Below are positions 1 through 7,529 of a stretch of DNA of 39,803 bases, piece after piece (positions within the stretch are counted from its first letter, which is position 1; each line of letters begins with the position of its first letter). The position numbers and the translations under genes are program-made. Source of the DNA: Azospirillum sp. GTDB taxonomy: Bacteria; Pseudomonadota; Alphaproteobacteria; CACIAM-22H2. The notes beneath the pieces are model-generated. The model saw nothing but the letters and a program-made list of their open reading frames with translations. It ran no database searches and was not told the origin of the DNA. Location of the stretch: contig JADCGK010000161.1 in the NCBI GenBank assembly GCA_020249045.1, positions 1-39,803 on the forward strand. Reading direction: 5' to 3'.

Positions 1-119
1 ACGGCCGCGAGCACGCCGTCGACGAGAACGGCAAGGTATGGCTCGACGGTCACCACGTCGGCAATCTGCTTTCGAGGCCCGGCGGATTCCGCCTGCGCTA
101 TTCTGGGCTGGTAGCCTAA
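1..119 (+). CDS. C-terminal part of a small hypothetical protein cut by the window edge
   Basis: An open frame runs from the first base (codon phase: first complete codon at position 3) to TAA at 117-119 and encodes 38 whole codons, ending in LRYSGLVA. The ATG of the next gene overlaps this stop (TAATG), as in the other tightly packed genes here. The frame is the direct continuation of the truncated gene at 39722-39803: the last base G of the window plus the first two bases AC form a GAC codon. Together they would make a 66-residue acidic/hydrophilic protein of unknown function. I do not recognise the family. Confidence 0.75.
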   Translation, partial: GREHAVDENGKVWLDGHHVGNLLSRPGGFRLRYSGLVA

Positions 120-361
120 TGCCCATCACCCTCACCCGCAGCCGCGACACGGGCGCGATCTTCTGGAACCACACCTGCGAGACGTGCGGCCAGCCCGCGG
201 CGTTCGGCGTGGACTGCTTTCCCAAGGCCGGGCTCGACCTGATCCTTGCCGGCGAGCGCGAGCGCGGATACCGCAAACTCGGCCGCTGGTATTGCCGCGA
301 GCACCGGCCGCCGTCGCCGCCCCAGCAGCAGCCCCAGCAGCAGCAGACGAGTTTGTTCTAG
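119..361 (+). CDS. Small Cys/His-rich hypothetical protein
   Basis: 80 residues starting at the ATG that overlaps the preceding stop (TAATG); an upstream in-frame ATG at 38 would overlap the previous gene heavily and is less likely. The protein has a CxxC pair (CETC, residues 20-23), a further Cys and a C-terminal CREH segment, which together suggest a small zinc-binding fold. It ends in a low-complexity proline/glutamine tail. No function is known to me. It is the last gene before the operator-like palindrome at 373-387. Confidence 0.7.
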   Translation: MPITLTRSRDTGAIFWNHTCETCGQPAAFGVDCFPKAGLDLILAGERERGYRKLGRWYCREHRPPSPPQQQPQQQQTSLF

Positions 362-372
362 TGCCCGAAGCC

Positions 373-387
373 TTGGGAAAATCCCAA
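373..387. promoter_or_regulatory. Operator-like 15-bp palindrome (perfect copy)
   Basis: TTGGGAAAATCCCAA: perfect 6-bp arms around an AAA centre, sitting in the 25-bp gap between two genes and ending on the A of the ATG at 387. It is one of about ten copies of TTGGGAWWWTCCCAA in this genome. Position over a start codon suggests repression of transcription or initiation of the helicase operon segment. No convincing -35 was found directly upstream. Confidence 0.65.
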
Positions 388-497
388 TGAGACACCGCGA
401 CTCCGATCCGACCGTGATGCTCGGCTGGGCGCTGATCGTCGTCGGCACCACCGTCCTCGTCGCCACCGTCATGCTCGCCCGCGCCATCCTGCGATGA
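387..497 (+). CDS. 36-residue single-span membrane peptide
   Basis: A short gene (ATG 387, TGA 495-497) whose stop overlaps the helicase start (ATGA at 494-497). After a charged N-terminus (MRHRDSDPT) there is one hydrophobic stretch of about 20 residues (WALIVVGTTVLVATVML), followed by a basic tail, so it is probably a single transmembrane segment with the C-terminus inside. The start lies in the operator palindrome. Function unknown. Confidence 0.55.
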   Translation: MRHRDSDPTVMLGWALIVVGTTVLVATVMLARAILR

Positions 498-2920
498 CCT
501 TCGCGCTCCGCCCCTACCAGACCAAGATCATCGACACCGCGCGCGGCTATCTGCGCGAGGTTTCGAGCGTGCTGATCCAGGCTCCGACCGGCGCCGGCAA
601 GTGCCTAGGCCGAGGGACGCCCGTGCTGCTGTTCAACGGGACCGTCAAGCCGGTTGAGGACATTCGCCCCGGCGACCTGCTTATGGGCCCCGACAGCACC
701 CCGCGCACCGTTCTAACCGTGACGAGTGGGCACGATCGCCTGTACCTCGTGACCCCGACCAAGGGCGATCCCTACGTCGTAAACGAGGCGCATATTCTTT
801 CGCTTCGCATGACACCAGGCGGGTGCAAGAGCGCCAAGCCGCGCACCACGAAGTTCCTCGCCGACAAGATCCACAACATCGACGTGCTGAGTTATCTGGC
901 AGAAAGCCGGACGTTCAAGCATTGCGCGAAAGGCTGGCGGACCGGCGTGGAGTTCCCGCCGCACGATAAGGCGCCCCTCGTCGCCCCGTATTTCCTAGGC
1001 GTTTGGCTGGGCGACGGTACGCGCAAGAAAACCGCGATCACGTCTGGCGACATGGAAATCGTGCAGGAGTGCATGGCCTATTTCCAGACGCTCGGCCTTC
1101 GTATGCGCGTCGAGAACAATTCGCCGGGCTCGGTCAACCTCTATGGCGTCAACAAAAAGACCGAGAAAAATGTCCTGCGCGAGCGCCTTCGCAGCATCGG
1201 CGTCTGGGAGCGCAAGCATGTCCCCCATCGCTACAAGACCGGATCGCGGCAGGAGCGCCTAGACCTGCTCGCCGGCATCATCGACACGGACGGATACCTC
1301 GGGAAGAACTGCTACCACATCACCCAGAAGAACGGCGAACTAGCATGCGAGATCGCCTTTGTGGCGCGCTCGCTCGGCCTCGCCGCCTACGTCACGACCG
1401 GCCTTAAAACTTGCACGAACAACGGCGCCGTTGGCGTTTACCACACGGTCAACGTATCGGGCGACGTCGACATAATCCCGTGCCGAGTCGCCCGGAAAAA
1501 AGCCGCGCCGCGCGCGATCAAGAAGAACGCCTTGCGCGTCGGCATCAAGGTCGAGCCCTACGGCGAGGGCGAATATTTCGGGTTCGAGATCGACGGCGAC
1601 CGCCTGTTCCTGCTGGGCGATTTCACCGTCACGCACAACACCGCCCTGACCGCGAGCATGCTCGGCACCGCCGCGTCGCGCGGGCATCGCTCGTTTTTCA
1701 TCTGCCACCGCGCCGAACTCGTGGAGCAGGCCGCCGCCACGTTCACCGATGTCGGGATATCCTACGGCATCATCGCCGCTGGATATCGCGGCAACCCGTT
1801 CGCGCCCGTCCAGATCGCGAGCATCGACACCCTGAAAAACCGCCTCGACAAGGTGGACGCGCCCGCGCTCGTGGTATGGGACGAGTGCCACCACGTCGCC
1901 GCCGCCGGCTGGACGCGCGTGATGCACGCCTACCCCCACGCCAAGCACATCGGCCTGACGGCGACGCCCTGGCGCCTCGACGGCACCGGCTTGGGCCGCC
2001 ACTTCGCGCGCATGGTGCGCGGCCCCAGCGTGCGCTGGCTGATCGAAGGCGGATACCTGAGCCCGTACCGCGCCTTTGCGCCGTCGCACCCCGACCTGGG
2101 CAACGTCCACACGCGCGCGGGCGACTACGTTCAGACCGAGCTTGCGGCCGTCATGGGCAAGTCCGCGATCGTCGGCGACGCCATCGGCCACTACCGCAAG
2201 CTCGCCGCTGGCAAGCGCGCCGTCGCGTTCTGCGTCAGCGTGAAGCACTCCGAGCACGTCGCCGCCGAGTTCCGCGCCGCCGGGTTCGTCGCCCACCACC
2301 TCGACGGCACGACGCCGCGCGACGAGCGCCGCGCCGCGATCAAGGCGTTCCGCGAGGGCCATATCCAGGTGCTCACGAACGTCGACCTGTTCGGCGAGGG
2401 CTTCGACCTGCCCGCGATCGAGGCCGCGATCCTGTTGCGGCCGACGAAATCCCTGAGCCTCTACCTGCAGCAGGTCGGCCGCGCGCTGCGTCCGTTTCCG
2501 GGGAAACAGCACGCCCTGATCCTCGACCACGCGAACAACATCGCGACGCACGGCCTGCCCGACGAGGACCGCGACTGGTCCCTCGCGGACCGCGAGAAAA
2601 AGAAAAGCGGCAACAGCGGCGAGCCCAATTTCGCCGTGCGCCAATGCCCGACCTGCTACCTCACGCACCGCCCCGCGCCCGTCTGCCCGCATTGCGGCCA
2701 CGTCTACGAGCGCGCGGGCCGCGAGATCGAGCAGGTCGACGGCGAGCTGCACGAGGTCGATCCGTCGCTCGTGCGCGACATGCGCCGGCGCGAGCAGGCC
2801 AGCGCCTCGACGCTCGACGACCTAATCCGGCTGGCCCAGTCCCGGGGCTACAAGAACCCCGAGAAGTGGGCGGCCCACGTTCTAACCGCCAGAGCCGCGA
2901 AGCGGCAGAGGGCAGCATGA
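494..2920 (+). CDS. Superfamily 2 DNA helicase interrupted by an intein
   Basis: An 808-residue precursor; removing the intein (residues 37-382) leaves a 462-residue helicase. The Walker A motif APTGAGK (30-36) is directly split before its Thr, which is residue 383. Other helicase motifs: DECH box at 463-466, GLTATP at 487-492, and motif VI QQVGRALR at 659-666. A C-terminal zinc ribbon (Cys 718, 721, 731, 734) follows, as in phage and restriction-type DEAD/DEAH helicases that unwind or translocate on double-stranded DNA. It overlaps the upstream peptide gene and the downstream methyltransferase by ATGA. Activity should depend on protein splicing because the unspliced P-loop is broken. Likely role: replication or recombination with the Exo/RecT pair; the exact role is inferred. 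Confidence 0.93.
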   Translation: MTFALRPYQTKIIDTARGYLREVSSVLIQAPTGAGKCLGRGTPVLLFNGTVKPVEDIRPGDLLMGPDSTPRTVLTVTSGHDRLYLVTPTKGDPYVVNEAHILSLRMTPGGCKSAKPRTTKFLADKIHNIDVLSYLAESRTFKHCAKGWRTGVEFPPHDKAPLVAPYFLGVWLGDGTRKKTAITSGDMEIVQECMAYFQTLGLRMRVENNSPGSVNLYGVNKKTEKNVLRERLRSIGVWERKHVPHRYKTGSRQERLDLLAGIIDTDGYLGKNCYHITQKNGELACEIAFVARSLGLAAYVTTGLKTCTNNGAVGVYHTVNVSGDVDIIPCRVARKKAAPRAIKKNALRVGIKVEPYGEGEYFGFEIDGDRLFLLGDFTVTHNTALTASMLGTAASRGHRSFFICHRAELVEQAAATFTDVGISYGIIAAGYRGNPFAPVQIASIDTLKNRLDKVDAPALVVWDECHHVAAAGWTRVMHAYPHAKHIGLTATPWRLDGTGLGRHFARMVRGPSVRWLIEGGYLSPYRAFAPSHPDLGNVHTRAGDYVQTELAAVMGKSAIVGDAIGHYRKLAAGKRAVAFCVSVKHSEHVAAEFRAAGFVAHHLDGTTPRDERRAAIKAFREGHIQVLTNVDLFGEGFDLPAIEAAILLRPTKSLSLYLQQVGRALRPFPGKQHALILDHANNIATHGLPDEDRDWSLADREKKKSGNSGEPNFAVRQCPTCYLTHRPAPVCPHCGHVYERAGREIEQVDGELHEVDPSLVRDMRRREQASASTLDDLIRLAQSRGYKNPEKWAAHVLTARAAKRQRAA
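602..1639 (+). mobile_element. Intein with LAGLIDADG homing endonuclease inside the helicase P-loop
   Basis: 346 residues (37-382 of the precursor) from Cys1 (CLGRGTPV) to the terminal VTHN; the first C-extein residue is Thr. Splicing blocks are recognisable: block A at the N-terminus, a block-B-like segment with His (NEAHILSL, 97-104), block F/G at the end (FGFEIDGDRLFLLGDFTVTHN region). Two dodecapeptide endonuclease motifs are present with their acidic residues intact: FLGVWLGDG (167-175) and LLAGIIDTDG (258-267). It is therefore a full-length, probably active bifunctional intein. The insertion point, between Lys and Thr of GAGKT, is a classical intein site in ATPases because the DNA there is highly conserved. 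Confidence 0.95.
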
Positions 2921-4032
2921 CCGTCCGCATACTACTCGGCGACGTGAGATCGCGCCTGCAGCAACTCCCGTCCGACAGCGTTCATTGCGTCGTGACCAGT
3001 CCGCCCTATTGGGGTTTGCGCGATTACGGGGTGCCGGGCCAGATCGGACTTGAGCCCACGCCGCAGGCCCACGTTGCCGCCATGGTCGACGTGTTCCGCG
3101 AAGTGCGCCGCGTGCTGCGCCCGGACGGCGTGTGCTGGGTAAACTACGGCGACAGCTATGCCACAGCCGTCAACGGCCGCAGCGCCGCCGACACAAAGGC
3201 CGCAGGCAACGACGACCGCACGTTCCGAGACAAGCCGTTCTCGACCGTCGCGGGTGGCCTCAAACCGAAAGACCTTTGCATGATCCCGTCGCGGTTCGCG
3301 ATCGGCATGCAGGACGATGGCTGGTGGCTTCGTTCGATGCTGCCTTGGGTAAAGCGCAACAGCATGCCGGAGTCGATTGCCGACAGGCCCGCAACGGCGA
3401 CCGAGTACGTTTTCCTTTTCAGCAAGTCCGAACGCTACTGGTACGACGCCGAGGCCGTTCGGCGGCAAGCGGCACCGTCTAGCCTGCAACGATGGGATCA
3501 GAACATCGAGGGCCAGACCGGATCGGCGCGCGCCAATGGCGGCCGGAAAACCAACGGCAACATGAAGGCAGTCGGCGGACCGCGCGCAGACAAGCAGCGC
3601 GGCCACGGGCGCCGTCACCAAGGCTTCAATGAACGCTGGGATGCGATGGAGCGCGACGAGCAAATTGCGGCGGGTCGCAATTTTCGGAACACGGACCTGT
3701 TCTTTGAGAGCTTGAAGGAACCGCACGGGCTTATCACCGACAGCGAAGGCCGCCCGCTCGCGCTCGACGTTCCCCCGCAGCCGTTCCGCGATGCGCACTT
3801 TGCGACGTTCCCGCCCGCGTTGATCGAGCCCATGATTAAAGCCGGGTGCCCAATTGGCGGAACCGTGCTGGATCCATTCGGGGGCGCCGGCACGACCGGC
3901 CTCGTTGCCGACCGTAACAAACGCAACGCGATCCTGATCGAACTCAATCCGGAATATGCCGCCATCGCTCGACGCCGGATCGAGGGCGATGGAGGGCTGT
4001 TCGCCGCCGTTCAGATCGAGGCCGCAGCATGA
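2917..4032 (+). CDS. DNA methyltransferase (N4-cytosine/N6-adenine, beta-type order)
   Basis: 371 residues starting at the ATG overlapping the helicase stop. The catalytic motif IV TSPPYW (27-32) lies near the N-terminus and the SAM-binding motif DPFGGAGTTG (319-328) near the C-terminus, which is the order of the beta class of amino-methyltransferases. TSPPYW is typical of enzymes modifying N4 of cytosine, but N6-adenine cannot be excluded. A middle section of about 150 residues (120-270) with Gly/Lys/Arg-rich parts is probably the target-recognition region. No restriction endonuclease is adjacent, so it is an orphan phage methylase, probably protecting phage DNA or marking regulatory sites. 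Confidence 0.92.
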   Translation: MTVRILLGDVRSRLQQLPSDSVHCVVTSPPYWGLRDYGVPGQIGLEPTPQAHVAAMVDVFREVRRVLRPDGVCWVNYGDSYATAVNGRSAADTKAAGNDDRTFRDKPFSTVAGGLKPKDLCMIPSRFAIGMQDDGWWLRSMLPWVKRNSMPESIADRPATATEYVFLFSKSERYWYDAEAVRRQAAPSSLQRWDQNIEGQTGSARANGGRKTNGNMKAVGGPRADKQRGHGRRHQGFNERWDAMERDEQIAAGRNFRNTDLFFESLKEPHGLITDSEGRPLALDVPPQPFRDAHFATFPPALIEPMIKAGCPIGGTVLDPFGGAGTTGLVADRNKRNAILIELNPEYAAIARRRIEGDGGLFAAVQIEAAA

Positions 4033-4274
4033 CCCGCAAGATGCGCGAGGGCGACGTTCTCGTGGTCGTGCGCGTGCCCCGTGGGCACCGGCCGCCGCCC
4101 GGTTTCAAGCACAGCGACGCCGCTATCGGCACGCACCACGGTCAATACAGCACCCACGCAACGCGATTAATTCGGAAGGGAGGTGATCCGCATGGGCATG
4201 AAGAAGAAGGGCAAGGGCGGCAAGAAATACTGAGGCCGCGCGCCAAACGGCGCACCAAGCGGGGCGGCGCGTGA
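4029..4274 (+). CDS. Small basic hypothetical protein
   Basis: 81 residues; ATG overlaps the methyltransferase stop (ATGA) and the stop overlaps the GTG of the following nuclease gene (GTGA at 4271-4274). The first 50 residues look like ordinary protein; the last 30 are very rich in Arg, Lys, Gly and Glu. This distal part shares its DNA with a strong ribosome-binding site and a 13-codon reading frame (4192-4233), so its sequence there may be constrained by that second frame. Function unknown. Confidence 0.6.
   Translation: MTRKMREGDVLVVVRVPRGHRPPPGFKHSDAAIGTHHGQYSTHATRLIRKGGDPHGHEEEGQGRQEILRPRAKRRTKRGGA
4179..4189 (+). promoter_or_regulatory. Perfect 11-nt Shine-Dalgarno inside a gene
   Basis: GGAGGTGATCC is complementary to the 3' end of bacterial 16S rRNA over 11 consecutive bases, with GGAGG 8 nt from the ATG at 4192. 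This is much stronger than any other ribosome-binding site seen in the window, where most genes are started by stop/start overlap. Confidence 0.75.
4192..4233 (+). CDS. 13-residue Lys/Gly micropeptide, nested in another frame
   Basis: The frame reads MGMKKKGKGGKKY and stops with TGA at 4231-4233. It is preceded by a perfect extended Shine-Dalgarno at ideal spacing, and lies within the 4029-4274 gene in a different frame. 7 of 13 residues are Lys and 4 are Gly (counting both), so the product would be a highly basic peptide able to bind nucleic acid or membranes. Alternatively the translation of the short frame could be a leader that delivers ribosomes to the nuclease start 38 nt downstream. 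Both ideas are inference. Confidence 0.5.
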   Translation: MGMKKKGKGGKKY

Positions 4275-4627
4275 AGGAATCGAACCTCATGCGCCGCCTC
4301 ATGGTGGCGATCGGGCGACGGGCCACCGTGTTCCGAAACCACGTCGGCATGATCCGCGACGAGCGCGGCCAGGTGCACCGCTTCGGCCTATGCGTGGGCT
4401 CGTCCGACCTGATCGGCTGGACGACGCGCACCGTGACGCCGGACATGATAGGCCAGCGCATCGCCGTGTTCACGGCCATCGAAGTCAAGACCCCGACCGG
4501 CCAGCCCACCGACCAGCAATCGCATTTCCTCGAGACGGTGCATCGCGCGGGCGGCATTGCGTTCATCGCGCGCAGCGAGGCCGACCTTGCGCGCCTCGGC
4601 AACGAGCGTCCACAAGATACCAGATAA
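4271..4627 (+). CDS. VRR-NUC domain nuclease
   Basis: 118 residues from a GTG start coupled by GTGA to the previous gene; the beginning MKESNLMRRLMVAIG matches the way phage VRR-NUC proteins usually start, so GTG is preferred over ATG 4289. The single-domain VRR-NUC fold (restriction-like PD-(D/E)xK superfamily) is indicated by the FRNHVG segment, SSDLIGW (Asp) and AIEVKTPTG (Glu-x-Lys) followed by QQSHFLETVHRAGG. In phages these act as structure-specific or junction nucleases; here it sits in a recombination cluster with Exo and RecT. Confidence 0.88.
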   Translation: MKESNLMRRLMVAIGRRATVFRNHVGMIRDERGQVHRFGLCVGSSDLIGWTTRTVTPDMIGQRIAVFTAIEVKTPTGQPTDQQSHFLETVHRAGGIAFIARSEADLARLGNERPQDTR

Positions 4628-4641
4628 TCCCAATTTAGCCC

Positions 4642-4670
4642 TTGACGCGCGCCGGGCGCATTGGCATATT
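4642..4670 (+). promoter_or_regulatory. Promoter of the Exo/RecT operon
   Basis: TTGACG (4642-4647), 17-bp spacer, CATATT (4665-4670), placed about 30 bp before the ATG of the exonuclease gene. It lies in the first real gap after a long run of overlapping genes. The -10 hexamer lies inside the operator-like palindrome at 4661-4675. Confidence 0.65.
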
Positions 4671-4675
4671 CCCAA
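4661..4675. promoter_or_regulatory. Operator-like palindrome over the Exo/RecT -10 box
   Basis: TTGGCATATTCCCAA, 11 of 12 arm bases matching TTGGGA...TCCCAA. The -10 hexamer CATATT is positions 5-10 of the palindrome, so binding would block RNA polymerase. An additional half-site (AATCCCAA) lies at 4626-4633. Confidence 0.7.
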
Positions 4676-4702
4676 CGTCAAGCAACGGGAGACACCCACG
4701 AC

Positions 4703-5641
4703 ATGCCCAAGATCATCAACCCCGAGAACCGCGACCACTGGCTGGCCCTGCGCATGGAGGACGTCACCTCTACGCAGTCCGCCGCGCTGTTCGGCCTCAG
4801 CCCCTACGCCACCGAGTTCGAGCTTTACCAGCAGAAGGTCGGCGCGCTCAGCGACGAGATCGAGCCGAACGAGCGCATGACCTGGGGCATCCGTCTGCAG
4901 GACGCCATCGCGCTCGGCGTCGCCCAGGACAACAACCTGCGCATCCGGCGCATCAAGACCTACTGGCGCCACGACGACGCCACCCTGCGCATGGGCTCGT
5001 CGTTCGATTTCGAGATCATCGACCACCCGGACGGGCCCGGCATCATGGAGGTCAAGAACGTCGATTACCTCGTCTATCAGCGCGAGTGGCTGGACGACGA
5101 GGCGCCGCCGCACATCGAGGTCCAGGTCCAGCACCAGCTCGAAGTCGCCAATCGCGAGTGGGCTCTGATCGTCGTGCTCGTCGCCGGCAACACGCCCAAG
5201 GTGATCCGCGTGCCGCGCGACCGCGAGATGGGTGCAAAAATCCGCGACGCGATCCGCGCGTTCTGGGCCCGCGTGGACGCCAAGCAGCCGCCCAAGCCGG
5301 ACTATGCCAAGGACGGCGAGGCGATCCGCTCGCTGTATCGCGACGGCAAGGGCGCGCCGTTCATGGCGCACGGCAACAACTATCTGCAGGCGCTCGTGCA
5401 GACCTACGCCGCCGCCCAGCGCGAGGAAAAGGACGCCGCCGCCCGCAAGGAAGCCGCGCGCGCCGAGATCGTCACGATGATCGGCAACGCCTCGAAGGTG
5501 CTTGGCGATGGCTGGTCGATCTCGTGCTCGGAGACGAAGGACAGCCCCGGCACGCTCGTCACGCCGGACATGGTGGGCCAGACGATCGGCGCCCGCAAGG
5601 GCTACCGCCAGTTCCGCCTGACCATGAAGGAGGTGGCGTAA
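4703..5641 (+). CDS. YqaJ/lambda-Exo family recombination exonuclease
   Basis: 312 residues; ATG 4703 is chosen over an upstream TTG (4661) because the latter lies in the promoter. Core features of the PD-(D/E)xK exonuclease fold: conserved TSTQSAALFGLSPY near residues 22-35, the metal-binding Asp in GSSFDFE (Asp102), and EVK (116-118), followed by HIEVQVQHQLEV (137-148). The family digests one strand of double-stranded ends to give 3' single-stranded tails for a partner annealing protein, which is encoded two genes downstream (RecT). Confidence 0.93.
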   Translation: MPKIINPENRDHWLALRMEDVTSTQSAALFGLSPYATEFELYQQKVGALSDEIEPNERMTWGIRLQDAIALGVAQDNNLRIRRIKTYWRHDDATLRMGSSFDFEIIDHPDGPGIMEVKNVDYLVYQREWLDDEAPPHIEVQVQHQLEVANREWALIVVLVAGNTPKVIRVPRDREMGAKIRDAIRAFWARVDAKQPPKPDYAKDGEAIRSLYRDGKGAPFMAHGNNYLQALVQTYAAAQREEKDAAARKEAARAEIVTMIGNASKVLGDGWSISCSETKDSPGTLVTPDMVGQTIGARKGYRQFRLTMKEVA

Positions 5642-5847
5642 TGAGCCGCCCCCGCAAGTACCGCAAGGGCCGGGCGATCCTCAACCTGCGCGCGCTCGTG
5701 AGCGAGTTCGAGCACGGTCGATATGTGATCTTCCGCGACAAGCCCCTGCACCCCGGCTGGTGGGGCTCGTGGCAGATGCACTACGCCCGCACGCAGATCG
5801 CCCGCCGCCACCTGTTCTACGCCCACCAGACCACCAACCAGGAGTAA
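5641..5847 (+). CDS. Small hypothetical protein between Exo and RecT
   Basis: 68 residues, start overlapping the Exo stop (TAATG). Basic N-terminus (MSRPRKYRKGR), an aromatic-rich middle (GWWGSWQMHY) and a basic C-terminus. Position suggests a role with the recombination pair, but I know no family for it. Confidence 0.7.
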   Translation: MSRPRKYRKGRAILNLRALVSEFEHGRYVIFRDKPLHPGWWGSWQMHYARTQIARRHLFYAHQTTNQE

Positions 5848-5853
5848 CCACCA

Positions 5854-6777
5854 ATGGCCGACGCCACCAACGCCCCCGCCCCGCAGTCCCGCGCGCTCGC
5901 ACCGATCGACGTGCTGCGCGACGGGCTCACGAAGATGCAGCCCCAGTTCGCCGCCGCGCTTCCGGCGCACATCCCGCCCGAGAAATTCGTGCGGACCGTC
6001 ATGACCGCGCTGCAGGTCAACCCCGGAATCGTCGAGTGCAGCCGCCCCTCGATCTACGCCGCCTGCATGAAGGCCGCGCAGGACGGGCTCGTGCTCGACG
6101 GCCGCGAGGCCGCGCTGGTCAAGTTCGGCAGCGAAGCGCAGTACATGAAGATGGTTGCGGGCATCCTAAAACAAGCCCGCAACAGCGGCGATATTTCGAC
6201 GCTCAACGCGCACGTTGTCTATGAGCGCGATACCTTCTCGTACACGCTCGGCGACGACGAGAAGATCGAACACAAGCCCCATCTTGGCGAGGATCGCGGC
6301 AAGCCCGTGCTGGTCTATGCCGTCGCGCGCCTCAAGGACGGCGGCGTACAGCGCGCGGTGATGACCGTCGCCGAGGTTGAGAAGGTCCGCGCCGTCAGCC
6401 GCGCCAAGGGCGCCGGGCCGTGGACGCAATGGTGGGACGAAATGGCTAAGAAAACCGTCATCCGGCGCCTCGCAAAGTACCTGCCGTCGAGCACCGACCG
6501 CGACGGCTTCGACGAGGTGGTGCGCCGCGACGACGACCTCTACGACGTGGACGCCGCCGCACCCCAGTCCCCGGCCCCCGCCGCCCCGGCCGAGCCCGAG
6601 CCCCGCAAGCGCCGCACCCGCGCGTCGCAGGTGATCGAGGGCACGGCCGTCCAGACGCCCGCCCCGGCCGCCGCGCCGCAGACCGCGCCGCAGGCCGAGG
6701 ACTTCGACGATATCCCCGAGAGCCTGCGCCGTGCGCCCGCGCCCGCCGGCGCTCCCACGGGCGAGGATCTGATCTAG
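5854..6777 (+). CDS. recT: RecT-type single-strand annealing protein
   Basis: 307 residues. The N-terminal two-thirds carries the RecT signature: LPAHIPPEKFVRTV, NPGIVECSRPSIYAACMKAAQDGLVLDG, and GILKQARNSGDI with VVYERDTFSY; WTQWWDEMAKKTVIRRLAKYLP follows around residues 190-210. The C-terminal 80 residues are a low-complexity Pro/Ala/Glu tail, common in RecT proteins. RecT anneals complementary single strands exposed by the upstream exonuclease. A start codon follows 6 bp after the previous stop. Confidence 0.95.
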   Translation: MADATNAPAPQSRALAPIDVLRDGLTKMQPQFAAALPAHIPPEKFVRTVMTALQVNPGIVECSRPSIYAACMKAAQDGLVLDGREAALVKFGSEAQYMKMVAGILKQARNSGDISTLNAHVVYERDTFSYTLGDDEKIEHKPHLGEDRGKPVLVYAVARLKDGGVQRAVMTVAEVEKVRAVSRAKGAGPWTQWWDEMAKKTVIRRLAKYLPSSTDRDGFDEVVRRDDDLYDVDAAAPQSPAPAAPAEPEPRKRRTRASQVIEGTAVQTPAPAAAPQTAPQAEDFDDIPESLRRAPAPAGAPTGEDLI

Positions 6778-6908
6778 TGCGCGCCTACGACCTGCCGGCG
6801 CTGGGCGAGTTCCAGCGTCGGCGGCGACGCTGCCAGCGGCTCGCGTTCCTCGGCTGGATCGTCGCCTGCGCCATGATCGGATTCGCCATCGGATACCACT
6901 GGGGATGA
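6777..6908 (+). CDS. 43-residue membrane peptide with GTG start
   Basis: Starts at the GTG overlapping the RecT stop (TAGTG) and ends at TGA 6906-6908, just before the next gene. A basic N-terminal half (five consecutive Arg) is followed by one hydrophobic helix (LAFLGWIVACAMIGFAIGY) spanning about 19 residues, which predicts a single-span inner-membrane protein. Function unknown. Confidence 0.6.
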   Translation: MRAYDLPALGEFQRRRRRCQRLAFLGWIVACAMIGFAIGYHWG

Positions 6909-6912
6909 CGCC

Positions 6913-7260
6913 ATGAACCCCGACCACATCACCGCAGGCAAGCGGTTCCGCCGCCGCGTCGCCAAGGAAATGCGGCGCGCCTTCAAACAGATTCGCCGTG
7001 ACTGCGCATTTGTGTGGCGCAGCGGAAAGGTGCCGCCGCCGCCCTATAGCCGCTGCCCGCAGCCCCAGTTCGTAATTGGCGACGTTGCGTATAGCGCCGA
7101 CATGACCGCCGACGAACTGCGCGGGTTCCTGTTCGGCACGCGCGATTTAGACGTTCATAGAATGGGCAAGCTCGCGTGGACGCTGGGCCTGAAATTCAAG
7201 CACGAGTTTTTCGTCGAGGCCGACGCCGCGTCGCCCGATGAGTCGAGGCTGGCGTCATGA
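6913..7260 (+). CDS. Hypothetical protein
   Basis: 115 residues; the stop overlaps the next gene by ATGA. The first 35 residues are strongly basic, then a short proline run (VPPPPYS), a beta-rich middle and an acidic C-terminus. No family recognised; it sits between the recombination genes and the integration genes. Confidence 0.7.
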   Translation: MNPDHITAGKRFRRRVAKEMRRAFKQIRRDCAFVWRSGKVPPPPYSRCPQPQFVIGDVAYSADMTADELRGFLFGTRDLDVHRMGKLAWTLGLKFKHEFFVEADAASPDESRLAS

Positions 7261-7529
7261 CCCCCGCCGGCATGCGCATCAACGAGGCCGCGGCTTACCT
7301 CGGCATCAGCCGCAACACGCTCAAACGGCACGGCCCCAAGCCCGTCCGCCTCGGGCCGCGCACCGTCGTCTGGACGCGGGCTAGCCTCGATGCTTGGCTT
7401 GCATCCAAGTCCGCCACCACCGCGCGCGCCGACGCCGACGCCGCCACGGAGATCGCCGTCAATGCCATCCGACAAGAACGAGCCCAGGGACAAAACCGTC
7501 AGGCGCCGCCTAAGCGACGGCACCGTTAA
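7257..7529 (+). CDS. AlpA/excisionase-like helix-turn-helix protein
   Basis: 90 residues. RINEAAAYLGISRNTLKRHGPKPVRLGPRTVVWTRASLDAWL (residues 7-50) has the layout of the winged-HTH of AlpA and excisionase proteins: helix-turn-helix, a basic wing and a W/DAWL terminal helix. Such proteins usually bend attachment-site DNA or activate int/xis expression. The gene overlaps the integrase by 68 bp, supporting a directionality-factor role, though a transcription regulator is equally possible. Confidence 0.8.
   Translation: MTPAGMRINEAAAYLGISRNTLKRHGPKPVRLGPRTVVWTRASLDAWLASKSATTARADADAATEIAVNAIRQERAQGQNRQAPPKRRHR

Noticed and set aside
1340-2752. 470-codon open frame on the minus strand opposite the helicase
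   Set aside because: It is the antisense shadow of a GC-rich gene; composition is Arg/Ala/Val-rich with no domain, and the plus strand encodes clear helicase motifs.
1411-2916. Long N-terminal extension in frame with the methyltransferase
   Set aside because: This part overlaps the helicase completely and reads as Arg-rich nonsense; the ATG at 2917 overlapping the helicase stop is the natural start.
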